Positions 52,048 through 61,400 of a DNA stretch of 64,000 nucleotides are shown here, piece by piece; the first letter of the stretch is position 1, and the number at the start of each line of letters is the position of its first letter. Made by a program: the position numbers and the translations under genes. This stretch comes from Galbibacter sp038433465 (lineage in GTDB: Bacteria; Bacteroidota; Bacteroidia; Flavobacteriales; Flavobacteriaceae), in the NCBI RefSeq assembly GCF_038433465.1, contig NZ_JAESVF010000001.1, forward strand, positions 496,001 through 560,000, written 5' to 3'. Under the pieces are notes generated by a model, which was not told where the DNA came from, did no database searches, and was given only the letters and a program-made list of their open reading frames with translations.

Positions 52048-52437
52048 TTAATTTGATTTGATACTGATGAATTTAAAAATCAAAATTCCCCATGAAACGA
52101 TAAGAAGTGTTCCGCCAATTGGAGTTACAAATCCTATTTTTTTGAAGTCGAATGCGGTAAGTGCATTGGTTGAAAGTCCGTAAATAGAACCCGAAAATAA
52201 AATCACACCAGCAATTACCAAATACATAATTGTATTTTTTGTTCCGGTAGTTAGTACGGAAGAACTTCCTACAAAAAGTAATAAGAGCGCATGGTACATT
52301 TGGTATTTTACACCTGTTTCAAAAGTTTTTATTGCTTCTGCATCCAATGCGTTTTTTAGCGCATGTGCTCCAAAAGCACCAAAAATAACTGCTAAACAAC
52401 CTAAAACAGCGCCTGTAATTAATATTCCTTTATGCAT
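52048..52437 (-). CDS. DUF423 family membrane protein
   Basis: A 129-aa protein with four hydrophobic helices. The first carries the family motif AVFGAFGAHALKNAL. Conserved in bacteria; function unknown. It precedes no gene on its strand closely and appears monocistronic. Confidence 0.86.
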   Translation of the reverse strand: MHKGILITGAVLGCLAVIFGAFGAHALKNALDAEAIKTFETGVKYQMYHALLLLFVGSSSVLTTGTKNTIMYLVIAGVILFSGSIYGLSTNALTAFDFKKIGFVTPIGGTLLIVSWGILIFKFISIKSN

Positions 52438-52509
52438 AATTTCTTCAATTTAATTGTTGTATTTATAACATTTTAATACATTAGTGTTACATAACCAAAC
52501 ACAACTCTA

Positions 52510-53880
52510 ATGCGTACTATTTTATTAATTGGTGCTGGAAAATCTACTTCGCACTTACTCAAGTTTTTGTTAGACAAGGCAGAAAGCGAACAACTTCATG
52601 TGATTGTTGGAGATATTCAGCTTGAAAATGCTCAAAAATTACTTCAGCAACGACCAAATTGCACCGCTATAAAATTAGATATTTTTGAGGAAGAAGCACG
52701 TAAAAATGCTATTAAAAAAGCAGATTTAGTAATTTCGATGTTACCTGCTCGTTTTCATATTGAAGTGGCAAAAGATTGTCTTTTCTTCGGAAAAAACTTA
52801 GTCACTGCCTCCTACGTAAGTCCAGAAATGGAAGCGCTAGATGCTGAGGTAAAAGCAAAAGGACTTATTTTTTTAAATGAAATAGGAGTAGATCCAGGTA
52901 TAGACCACATGAGCGCCATGAAAGTGATTGATGCGATTAGAAACAAAGGCGGAAAAATGATTTTGTTTGAGTCGTTTACTGGCGGACTTGTAGCTCCCGA
53001 AAGCGATACAAATTTGTGGAACTATAAATTTACGTGGAATCCTAGAAATGTGGTTGTAGCTGGGCAAGGCGGGGTTGCCAAATTTATTCAGGAAGGAAAT
53101 TACAAATACATTCCGTATCATAAACTTTTTAGAAGAACCGAATTTTTAGAAATAGATGGTTACGGAAAGTTTGAAGCCTACGCCAACCGAGATTCTTTAA
53201 AGTACCGCAGTGCTTACGGGCTCGACGATGTGCTTACGTTATATCGTGGTACAATGCGGAGGGTTGGTTTTTCGAAGGCTTGGAATATGTTTGTACAACT
53301 TGGAATGACCGACGATACTTTTACTTTAGAAGATTCTGAAAACATGACGTATCGCGAATTTGTAAATGCTTTTTTACCGTATTCGCCAACCGATTCTGTA
53401 GAGCTAAAACTGCGCCATTACTTAAAAATCGATCAAGATGATATTATGTGGGACAAACTCGTAGAGCTCGATTTGTTCGATAATTCAAAAAAAATAGGCA
53501 TTAAAAATGCTACACCTGCGCAAGCGCTTCAGACTATTTTGGAAGATCATTGGCTACTTGATGAAACCGATAAAGATATGATTGTGATGTATCATAAATT
53601 TGGGTATACGCTTCAGGGTAAAAACTATCAAATAGACGCGAGTATGGTTACGCTTGGACAAGACAAAACGTATACGGCAATGTCTAAAACAGTTGGGCTT
53701 CCGTTAGGAATTTCAGCATTAAAAATTTTAAATAACGAATTTAAAGTTTCGGGGGTTGTAATTCCTATTTTAAAAGAAATTTACGAACCTGTTTTGTCGG
53801 CTTTAGAAAATTATGGAATTATTTTTACTGAAAAAGAAGTGCCCTACAACGGTTACAACCCAAATAATGTAGCTGGATAG
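52510..53880 (+). CDS. Saccharopine dehydrogenase-like protein
   Basis: A 456-aa protein with an N-terminal Rossmann fold (ILLIGAGKSTSHLLKFLL) and a saccharopine dehydrogenase C-terminal domain (FLNEIGVDPGIDHMSAMK; PLGISALKILNNEF). In Bacteroidota these proteins are assigned to lysine degradation or homospermidine formation, without firm proof. Start ATG at 52510 is 4 codons before the glycine loop. Confidence 0.86.
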   Translation: MRTILLIGAGKSTSHLLKFLLDKAESEQLHVIVGDIQLENAQKLLQQRPNCTAIKLDIFEEEARKNAIKKADLVISMLPARFHIEVAKDCLFFGKNLVTASYVSPEMEALDAEVKAKGLIFLNEIGVDPGIDHMSAMKVIDAIRNKGGKMILFESFTGGLVAPESDTNLWNYKFTWNPRNVVVAGQGGVAKFIQEGNYKYIPYHKLFRRTEFLEIDGYGKFEAYANRDSLKYRSAYGLDDVLTLYRGTMRRVGFSKAWNMFVQLGMTDDTFTLEDSENMTYREFVNAFLPYSPTDSVELKLRHYLKIDQDDIMWDKLVELDLFDNSKKIGIKNATPAQALQTILEDHWLLDETDKDMIVMYHKFGYTLQGKNYQIDASMVTLGQDKTYTAMSKTVGLPLGISALKILNNEFKVSGVVIPILKEIYEPVLSALENYGIIFTEKEVPYNGYNPNNVAG

Positions 53881-53977
53881 GCTAGGTTTTATTTTGGAAG
53901 TACGTTAGAAAACAAAAAGTTAACCGCCATCTAACGAAATTCTATTAACTTGCATCGCAAAAGCAATTTAGAAAAAG

Positions 53978-55078
53978 ATGAAAATTAAAAACTTAATCCT
54001 CGTTAGTTTCGCAGTGGTTTTAAGTAGTTGTTCTGCTGTGAAAAACAAACCTACGGCCGACACAAAACTTAAATTTTTAGACGAATATATTTTTCCTTCT
54101 CAATGGAAATTACAAGACACCGAAATTGGAGGTTTATCGGGGATAGACAATTATAATGACGGCTATATTATTGTTTGCGACGATTCTAAAAATCCGCGAA
54201 TTTACACAGCGGAAATCAATGTTGAAAACAGCAAGATAGACACCGTTATTTTTAAAGATGTAATTTTCTTTTCTTTAGAAGATCCGTTTTTAGAAAACAC
54301 TTTTCTCGATCTAGAATCTATTTTGTACCGACCAACAAAACAACAAATTTTAGTTTCGAGTGAAGGAAGCATCAACAACAAAAGAGATCCTTCAATTTTT
54401 AATATTTCCCCTTCGGGAGATTTTGTAAATAGCTACGAAATCCCTTCTTATTTTTATGCTGAAAGTGAATACAAACCACGTCATAACGGACTTTTTGAAG
54501 GACTTACACGTAGTTATAACGACAGTGGTTTTTGGGTTGGAACAGAGCTTCCGCTAGTAACAGATGGCGAAGAACCAACAACTACAGAAAGTTACTCGCC
54601 AGTGAGAATAACGTATTACAATTGGGAAAACGAAACTCCAAGTGATCAGTTTATTTATCCGCTTGATAAAATTGAAAAAGCTCCGAAAGAAGATTTTGCT
54701 GTAAATGGACTTTCTGATTTATTTGCCGTAGGCGAAAAGAAATTCTTAGTGTTAGAGCGCTCCTATTCGTCTGGTTGGGGAAAAGAAGCCAACGGATTAA
54801 AGATTTATGAAGTGGAAGCTACAGCTACTGAAAATACTTTGGACACACATAATTTAGCTGAAAAAAAATTAAAACCTGTTAGTAAAAAACTAGCATTCGA
54901 TTTAGAAACTATCCGTAAAAAACTGCAACTACAAACCATTGATAATATCGAAGGAATTTGCTACGGACCAACATTGCCAAACGGAAATAAAACATTGATT
55001 TTAATTTCTGATAATAATTTTAATGTAATGAGTCCGCAAATCAATCAGTTTTTACTTTTTGAAATTGTAGATTTTTAG
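53978..55078 (+). CDS. Phytase-esterase-like lipoprotein
   Basis: A 366-aa lipoprotein: signal peptide with lipobox SSCS (Cys18) and an esterase-like-activity-of-phytase domain (EIGGLSGIDNYNDGYIIVCD; LEDPFLENTFLDLESILY; NGLFEGLTRSYNDSGFWVGT). Likely exposed at the cell surface or in the periplasm. Substrate not inferable. A perfect terminator follows. Confidence 0.85.
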   Translation: MKIKNLILVSFAVVLSSCSAVKNKPTADTKLKFLDEYIFPSQWKLQDTEIGGLSGIDNYNDGYIIVCDDSKNPRIYTAEINVENSKIDTVIFKDVIFFSLEDPFLENTFLDLESILYRPTKQQILVSSEGSINNKRDPSIFNISPSGDFVNSYEIPSYFYAESEYKPRHNGLFEGLTRSYNDSGFWVGTELPLVTDGEEPTTTESYSPVRITYYNWENETPSDQFIYPLDKIEKAPKEDFAVNGLSDLFAVGEKKFLVLERSYSSGWGKEANGLKIYEVEATATENTLDTHNLAEKKLKPVSKKLAFDLETIRKKLQLQTIDNIEGICYGPTLPNGNKTLILISDNNFNVMSPQINQFLLFEIVDF

Positions 55079-55090
55079 TTGTTTAAGAAT

Positions 55091-55130
55091 CAAATCCAAG
55101 GTTTTCAAAACCTTGGATTTGAACGTTTTT
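55091..55130 (+). terminator. Terminator after the phytase-like gene
   Basis: Perfect 15-bp inverted repeat CAAATCCAAGGTTTT / AAAACCTTGGATTTG with a single-base centre, then T-rich. Confidence 0.75.
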
Positions 55131-55254
55131 ATCTTTTTAACTTCAATTCAACATTTAAATCGAGTAATTGTTGAATTCAGAGTTAATAAGTGAACTAGTT
55201 ATGGGTCAATGTTTTTACTTTGAACCTTTGTCCCTCTAAAACTGTATAAATTAA

Positions 55255-55296
55255 AACGAAGTTGAGAAATTCTATAAAAAATTCCTCAACTTCGTT
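55255..55296 (-). terminator. Terminator of tyrS
   Basis: AACGAAGTTGAG / CTCAACTTCGTT stem with one internal mismatch and A-rich loop, 20 bp after the tyrS stop. Confidence 0.7.
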
Positions 55297-55315
55297 CAAA
55301 ATAAACTCTAAAGTC

Positions 55316-56629
55316 TTAAACTACACGAATTAAAAAGTAGTTTTTCTTTCCGCGTTGTAAGAGTACAAATTTGTTATTTATCAAATCGGTAGAGGTGATT
55401 TGGTAATCTTCTTTTACCTTTTCTTTGTTTACCGAAATAGAATTTTCTTTAAGTGCACGTCTAGCCTCTCCATTCGATTTTAAAAATCCTGTATTTGCAG
55501 CTAGAGCAGCAATAATATCCAATCCAGCTTCGATATCACTACTGTTTACCTCAGCTTGCGGAACACCTTCAAAAACATCTAAAAACGTTTTCTCGTTGAG
55601 TTGCTTTAAATCTTCAGCCCCACCACCAAATAAAATATTTGAAGCCTTTACAGCATTTTCATATTCTTCTTTTGAGTGCACAAATGTGGTTACTTCTTCA
55701 GCTAAACGCTTTTGTAATAAACGCATATGTGGCGCTTCTTGATGTTCAGCAATTAAATTATCAATAGTAGCTTTATCTAAAAAAGTAAAGATTTTGATAT
55801 ATTTTTCGGCATCTTCATCCGAAGTATTCAACCAAAATTGGTAAAATTTATAAGGTGATGTTTTTTCGGCATCAAGCCAAACGTTTCCTCCTTCAGATTT
55901 TCCGAATTTAGAACCATCGGCTTTGGTGATAAGCGGACAAGTAAGTGCAAATGCTTTTGCAGGTTCGTTTCCTTCAGCATCAACATTCATACGGCGCACC
56001 AATTCGGTTCCGGTAGTAATATTACCCCACTGGTCGCTTCCACCCATTTGCAACATACAGCCTTCTGCTTTGTGTAAATGGTAAAAATCGTAGCCTTGAA
56101 TAAGTTGGTATGTAAATTCAGTAAAAGACATTCCAACACCAGAATCGGCGCTCAAACGTTTCTTTACAGAATCTTTCGACATCATATAATTTACAGTGAT
56201 GCGTTTTCCTACATCTCTAGCAAACTCGATGAATGAAAAATCTTTCATCCAATCGTAATTGTTAACTAGTTTTGGTGCGTTTTCGGTTGTAGCATCGAAA
56301 TCTAAAAATCTAGAAAGCACTCCTTTAATTCCCGCCACATTTTTTGCAAGTGTAGCTTCGTCTAGTAGGTTACGCTCGTCTGATTTTCCTGAAGGATCAC
56401 CAATCATTCCGGTTGCACCACCTACTAAAGCGATAGGTCTATGCCCCGCTTTATACAAATGAACCAACAAGATAATAGGTACCAAACTCCCGATATGAAG
56501 CGAATCGGACGTTGGGTCGAAACCAATATATGCCGTTGTCATTTCTTTATTGAGTTGTTCTTCAGTTCCTGGCATCATGTCGTGCACCATGCCTCTCCAT
56601 CGTAATTCTTCTACTAAATTTGTAGTCAT
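55316..56629 (-). CDS. tyrS: Tyrosyl-tRNA synthetase
   Basis: A 437-aa class I aminoacyl-tRNA synthetase. The HIGH-like motif is DSLHIGSLVPIILL, the KMSKS-like loop is KADGSKFGKSEGGNVWL, and the C-terminal S4 domain is GEARRALKENSISVNKEKV. Length and motif spacing are normal. It is monocistronic with its own -7 box and terminator. Confidence 0.97.
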   Translation of the reverse strand: MTTNLVEELRWRGMVHDMMPGTEEQLNKEMTTAYIGFDPTSDSLHIGSLVPIILLVHLYKAGHRPIALVGGATGMIGDPSGKSDERNLLDEATLAKNVAGIKGVLSRFLDFDATTENAPKLVNNYDWMKDFSFIEFARDVGKRITVNYMMSKDSVKKRLSADSGVGMSFTEFTYQLIQGYDFYHLHKAEGCMLQMGGSDQWGNITTGTELVRRMNVDAEGNEPAKAFALTCPLITKADGSKFGKSEGGNVWLDAEKTSPYKFYQFWLNTSDEDAEKYIKIFTFLDKATIDNLIAEHQEAPHMRLLQKRLAEEVTTFVHSKEEYENAVKASNILFGGGAEDLKQLNEKTFLDVFEGVPQAEVNSSDIEAGLDIIAALAANTGFLKSNGEARRALKENSISVNKEKVKEDYQITSTDLINNKFVLLQRGKKNYFLIRVV

Positions 56630-56652
56630 TTTTCTTGTTTTTTAGACAGGTG

Positions 56653-56660
56653 CAAAGATA
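56653..56660 (-). promoter_or_regulatory. -7 box of tyrS
   Basis: Minus strand TATCTTTG, an exact TAnnTTTG match, 24 bp before the start codon. Confidence 0.45.
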
Positions 56661-56717
56661 AGATAATAGATTTATTTATCGAGTCAAATAAAATATTAAG
56701 ATGTAAAACGATAAGCC

Positions 56718-57518
56718 TTAAAAATCCATAACACTGTCTAATCCTCGTCGCAATCCTTTAAAAGTCGACACCTTTTCGATTGCTAAGAGTCCGCCTTGCA
56801 CATACGGCGCTGCACTCGCACCAGAGTCGTGACGAATGGATAGTTTTTCGTCTTTTAATCCGAAGATAGATTCTATAGAAATCACGTGTCCTGGAAGTCT
56901 TACAGAATGCACTTGAACATCGTTTAAACTTGCTCCTCTACTTGACTTTTCTCCAAGCAATTCATCTTCAGTTACAAATTTATTTGGTTTCTGAATTTTC
57001 GATAATCGATATGCCAACTCCCTTGCTGTTCCGCTTGGAGCATCTATTTTATCTTCATGAGTATAATCGATTATTTCAAAGTTTGGAATGTACTTTGCTG
57101 CCATTTCAGAAAATTTTTGAAGTAATACCACCGTAATTGCAAAATTTCCAACCGCCAGCACAGATGTGTTATTTTCAGTAGCGATTTTTTCTATTTCTGA
57201 ATAATCATCATTTGTTAATCCTGAGGTTCCGTTAACAACTTTCTTTCCTTTTTTAAGTGCCGAAATAACATTCTTTTTCGCAATGTTTGGCTTTGTATAT
57301 TCAACTAAAACATCAAAATCGACTGTATCTAAAGCTGTTTCGATAGTTTGAAAAATCGGGATTTCTTCAGCTTCAATATCAAGAAAAGTGGCTAAATCTT
57401 TGCCTTTATGTGTACGCGATAACGCTCCAACAAGCTGCATGTTTGGATGGTTAAAAACTCCTTTTCCTAATGCTGAACCTGCCCAACCTGTACCGCCTGT
57501 TATAAATACTTTAATCAT
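56718..57518 (-). CDS. dapB: Dihydrodipicolinate reductase-like protein
   Basis: A 266-aa protein of the DapB family (reduction step of lysine and meso-DAP synthesis). The nucleotide loop is ITGGTGWAGSALGKG instead of the usual GAxGRMG. The catalytic region EIIDYTHEDKIDAPSGTARE keeps Lys and the DAPSGTA block but has Thr where the typical enzyme has the first His of HH. It may be a divergent DapB or a paralogue with other substrate. Its start overlaps the stop of the upstream membrane-protein gene by 4 bp. Confidence 0.72.
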   Translation of the reverse strand: MIKVFITGGTGWAGSALGKGVFNHPNMQLVGALSRTHKGKDLATFLDIEAEEIPIFQTIETALDTVDFDVLVEYTKPNIAKKNVISALKKGKKVVNGTSGLTNDDYSEIEKIATENNTSVLAVGNFAITVVLLQKFSEMAAKYIPNFEIIDYTHEDKIDAPSGTARELAYRLSKIQKPNKFVTEDELLGEKSSRGASLNDVQVHSVRLPGHVISIESIFGLKDEKLSIRHDSGASAAPYVQGGLLAIEKVSTFKGLRRGLDSVMDF

Positions 57519-57757
57519 GACAATTGTGTTTTGTTGTTTTGATTCTTTTTAAGTTTTCTTAAATGATAAATATGAATTATACAGAAGATAATTCCTGCAA
57601 TAATTAACGGACTTGATTTTAAAAATAGCCCGTAGATAATGTAGAAAAAACTAGAAATTAAGTGCCATAACCTAAAGGCTCCCATTTCTTTTTTGGTAAT
57701 TGCAAAAAAGCCTGTTGCAATTGCCAAATACCCTAAAATTTCAGCAATCCAATTCAT
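57515..57757 (-). CDS. Small CBU_0592-type membrane protein
   Basis: An 80-aa protein with three short hydrophobic stretches (EILGYLAIATGFFAIT; LWHLISSFFYIIYGLF; IIAGIIFCIIHIYHL) typical of the CBU_0592/YgjV-like family. It precedes the DapB-like gene in an ATGA overlap and lies 38 bp after the MarR stop. Function unknown. Confidence 0.7.
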   Translation of the reverse strand: MNWIAEILGYLAIATGFFAITKKEMGAFRLWHLISSFFYIIYGLFLKSSPLIIAGIIFCIIHIYHLRKLKKNQNNKTQLS

Positions 57758-57795
57758 TTTTAAGTGTTCAATCTCTCATGTAGATTTTTTAATTA

Positions 57796-58275
57796 TTAGT
57801 TGTTAGTAAAATGTTCAAGTGTTCGTTCCATATAGCTTTTTTCGGCTACTAATGTCTCAAGTGTATTTAATTCTTCAATAAACCTCGGACTCTTGTCTAG
57901 AAAATTTTGCGTGGTTTTAATACATGCATCCCAATGTTTATGAAAGTCGGGGAGTTTTTCTTTTGATTTTTCTGACAATTCCAACAGTTGCTTTCTTGAA
58001 TCCTCTGGATCTGTTGTACTATCGATATACCCCTTTTTTTTCATTTTATTGACGATTTTCACACATGCAGGATGCGACATTCGAAGCTCTTGAGAGATAT
58101 CGGTAATTGTCATTGATTGATGTTTTTCGAGTAGTAAAAAGATTAAATGCCAATTTGGTTCTATATCTAGCCCCACAGTTTTATAATATTCTCTGGTGCT
58201 GTATAGCAGCTCATCACTTAATCTTTTTATTCTACTGTTTAAACCCGCAAGTCCTATTTCTGATAAAAAATCCAT
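57796..58275 (-). CDS. MarR-family transcriptional regulator
   Basis: A 159-aa winged-helix protein: recognition helix region MTITDISQELRMSHPACVKI and wing KKGYIDSTTDPEDSRKQLLELS. It probably represses itself and the downstream membrane protein and DapB-like genes, because two palindromes sit around its -7 box. The ligand is unknown. Confidence 0.88.
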   Translation of the reverse strand: MDFLSEIGLAGLNSRIKRLSDELLYSTREYYKTVGLDIEPNWHLIFLLLEKHQSMTITDISQELRMSHPACVKIVNKMKKKGYIDSTTDPEDSRKQLLELSEKSKEKLPDFHKHWDACIKTTQNFLDKSPRFIEELNTLETLVAEKSYMERTLEHFTNN

Positions 58276-58285
58276 ACTTATTATT

Positions 58286-58332
58286 CGTAACTAGTTACGC
58301 AAATGTATAAAATATTACCGTAACTGGTTACG
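58286..58332. promoter_or_regulatory. Two palindromic operators of the MarR regulator
   Basis: CGTAACTAGTTACG at 58286-58299 and CGTAACTGGTTACG at 58319-58332 have centres 33 bp apart (about three turns). They flank the -7 box (58300-58307) and cover the start site and the -33 region. Confidence 0.65.
58300..58307 (-). promoter_or_regulatory. -7 box of the MarR gene
   Basis: Minus strand TACATTTG fits TAnnTTTG, 25 bp before the start codon, between the two palindromes. Confidence 0.5.
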
Positions 58333-58426
58333 TAAATTTATTTTTTATATGATTTTTTTGAAATGGCGTGTAATTTTAAGCTGAAAATAAACCTAATCTT
58401 AAGGCAAAGTCCCGACTTTGGGCATA

Positions 58427-58466
58427 AAATATAAAGCCAAGGCTTTAACACCTTGGCTTTATATTT
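58427..58466 (-). terminator. Terminator of the fused mutase gene
   Basis: Perfect 16-bp stem AAATATAAAGCCAAGG / CCTTGGCTTTATATTT with an 8-nt loop. It lies just after the icmF stop. Confidence 0.8.
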
Positions 58467-58496
58467 ATACTTCGTAATTCCAAATTCAACTTTAAA

Positions 58497-61400
58497 CTAC
58501 ATATTTCTACGGTACTGTCCGCCAACTTCAAAAAGGGCTTGTGTAATTTGCCCTAACGAACAAACCTTGGTGGCCTCCATTAGAGTTTCGAAAATGTTTT
58601 TATTCTGAATTGCCGCTTCTTGAACTTTTGTAATAGCTTCAGCTGATTCTTCTTTATAAACACTATGAAGTTTTTCTAAAGTTGCAATTTGCAGTTGCTT
58701 TTCAGTTTCCGTAGCACGAATTACTTCCGAAGGAATAACCGTAGGTGAACCTTTACTGCTTAAAAAAGTATTCACCCCAATAATTGGATATTCTCCTGTG
58801 TGTTTTAAAGTTTCGTAATACAAACTTTCTTCTTGAATTTTAGAACGCTGATACATCGTTTCCATAGCTCCCAATACTCCTCCGCGCTCTGTAATTCGGT
58901 CGAATTCTTGTAAAACAGCTTCTTCCACCAAGTCGGTTAATTCTTCAATAATAAAACTTCCTTGAATAGGATTTTCATTTTTAGCTAAGCCTAACTCTTT
59001 ATTGATTATTAGCTGAATTGCCATTGCACGACGCACCGAATCTTCGGTAGGCGTAGTAATTGCCTCGTCGTACGCATTGGTGTGCAACGAATTACAATTG
59101 TCGTAGATGGCGTATAAAGCTTGAAGCGTTGTACGGATATCGTTAAAATCGATTTCTTGTGCATGCAACGACCTTCCTGAAGTCTGAATGTGATACTTCA
59201 ACATTTGCGAACGTGCATCGGCGCCGTATTTTTCTTTTAAAGCTTTCGCCCATATTTTACGAGCAACACGACCAATAACAGCGTATTCTGGATCAACTCC
59301 GTTAGAGAAAAAGAAAGATAAATTAGGCCCGAATTTATTAATGTCCATTCCGCGACTCAAGTAATACTCCACATAGGTAAATCCGTTTGCCAATGTAAAT
59401 GCCAATTGCGTAATTGGGTTGGCGCCAGCTTCTGCAATATGGTATCCAGAAATAGAAACCGAGTAGAAGTTTCGCACAGTATTTTCAATAAAATACTCTT
59501 GTACATCGCCCATTAAACGCAATGCGAATTCAGTTGAAAAAATACACGTATTCTGTGCTTGGTCTTCTTTTAAAATATCTGCCTGTACAGTTCCACGAAC
59601 TTGCGCAATTGTTTTGGCTTTTATTTCTTGATACACTTCATTTGGAAGTACCATATCTCCAGTAACTCCAAGCAGCATCAACCCTAGTCCGTCGTTGCCT
59701 TCTGGCAAAGTTTCATTGGCCTCGCTTTCATCTCTAGAGAAACTTTGATATGTTGGTGGTTCACTATTTTTTTGCTGATAAATAGCTTTGATTTTTGCTT
59801 TTACCTCGTCCTCTAAACCGTTTTCTTTGATGTAAATTTCACACTGCTGATCGATGGCTGCATTCATGAAAAACCCAAGTAACATTGGTGCAGGGCCATT
59901 AATTGTCATACTAACCGATGTCATAGGATCGGCCAAATTGAAACCAGAGTACAATTTTTTGGCGTCGTCTAAACAGCAAATAGAAACCCCTGCATTTCCA
60001 ATTTTTCCGTAAATATCTGGACGGTAATCTGGGTCGTTTCCGTAGAGGGTAACCGAATCGAATGCAGTAGACAAACGTTTGGCAGGCATCCCTAAACTCA
60101 CATAATGAAAACGTCTGTTGGTACGTTCGGGACCACCTTCGCCAGCAAACATTCTGGTTGGATCTTCTCCTGTGCGTTTAAACGGGTACAAACCTGAAGT
60201 GTAAGGAAACTCGCCTGGTACATTTTCTTGTAAAATCCATCGTAAAACATCGCCCCATGCTTGGTATTTTGGCAGAGCAACTTTCGGAATTTGCGTATGC
60301 GAAAGCGACTCTGTATGCGTTTGCATACTAATTTCTTTATTTCGTACTTTAAAAGTGTATAATGGTGCTTTGTATTTTGCTACTTTTTCATCCCATTGCA
60401 AAATAGTTTCCCAATGATGCGGATCTAAATTTAATTTCACACGGTCAAATTCAGCAACCAAAAGTTTTACAAACTCATTATTTTCCAAAGAAACTTCGAC
60501 TCCGTGTTTTGATACATCTAGTTTTGAATTGGTAACACTACAAAGCGTTTGGTATATTCCATAAAGTTTTTGAGCAACTTCAACCTGTTCATTTACCTTT
60601 TTATCGTAAGCTCTGTTATTTTCTGCAATTTCAGCTAAATAACGAGTTCTATTTGGTGGAATTACAAAAACTTTCTCACTCATTTCAGAAGAAATTTCAA
60701 AACTCGATTTTAAATCGGATTTCGTTTTTTCTTCAATTTTATGCATAATTTCTTTGTACAACGTATTCATCCCTGGGTCGTTAAACTGCGCAGCGATGGT
60801 TCCGAAAACAGGAATATCTTCTGCTTTTGCTTCCCACATTCCGTGATTACGTTGATATTGTTTTTTTACATCCCGAAGCGCATCAAGAGCACCTCTTTTA
60901 TCAAATTTATTGATGGCTACCAAATCGGCAAAATCAAGCATATCGATTTTTTCCAGCTGTGTTGCTGCACCAAATTCGGGCGTCATTACGTATAAAGAAA
61001 CATCTGAATGTTCTAAAATTTCGGTATCGCTTTGCCCAATTCCTGAAGTTTCTAAAATAATCAAATCGTATTGCGCAGCTTTTAAAACCTCAACTGCTTC
61101 GGCTACGTGTTTTGACAAAGCCAAGTTAGACTGACGCGTTGCCAAACTACGCATATACACACGCGGATTGTTAATGGCATTCATCCGAATACGGTCGCCC
61201 AATAAAGCGCCTCCTGTTTTTCTTTTGGATGGATCCACAGAAATAATTCCGATTGTTTTATCTTCAAAATCGTTTAAAAAACGACGTACAACTTCATCTA
61301 CCAAACTACTTTTTCCAGCACCGCCTGTACCTGTAATCCCTAAAACGGGTACAGCCCCTCCTGACCTCCCCGAAGGGGAGGAATTATCCACCTTTTCAAA

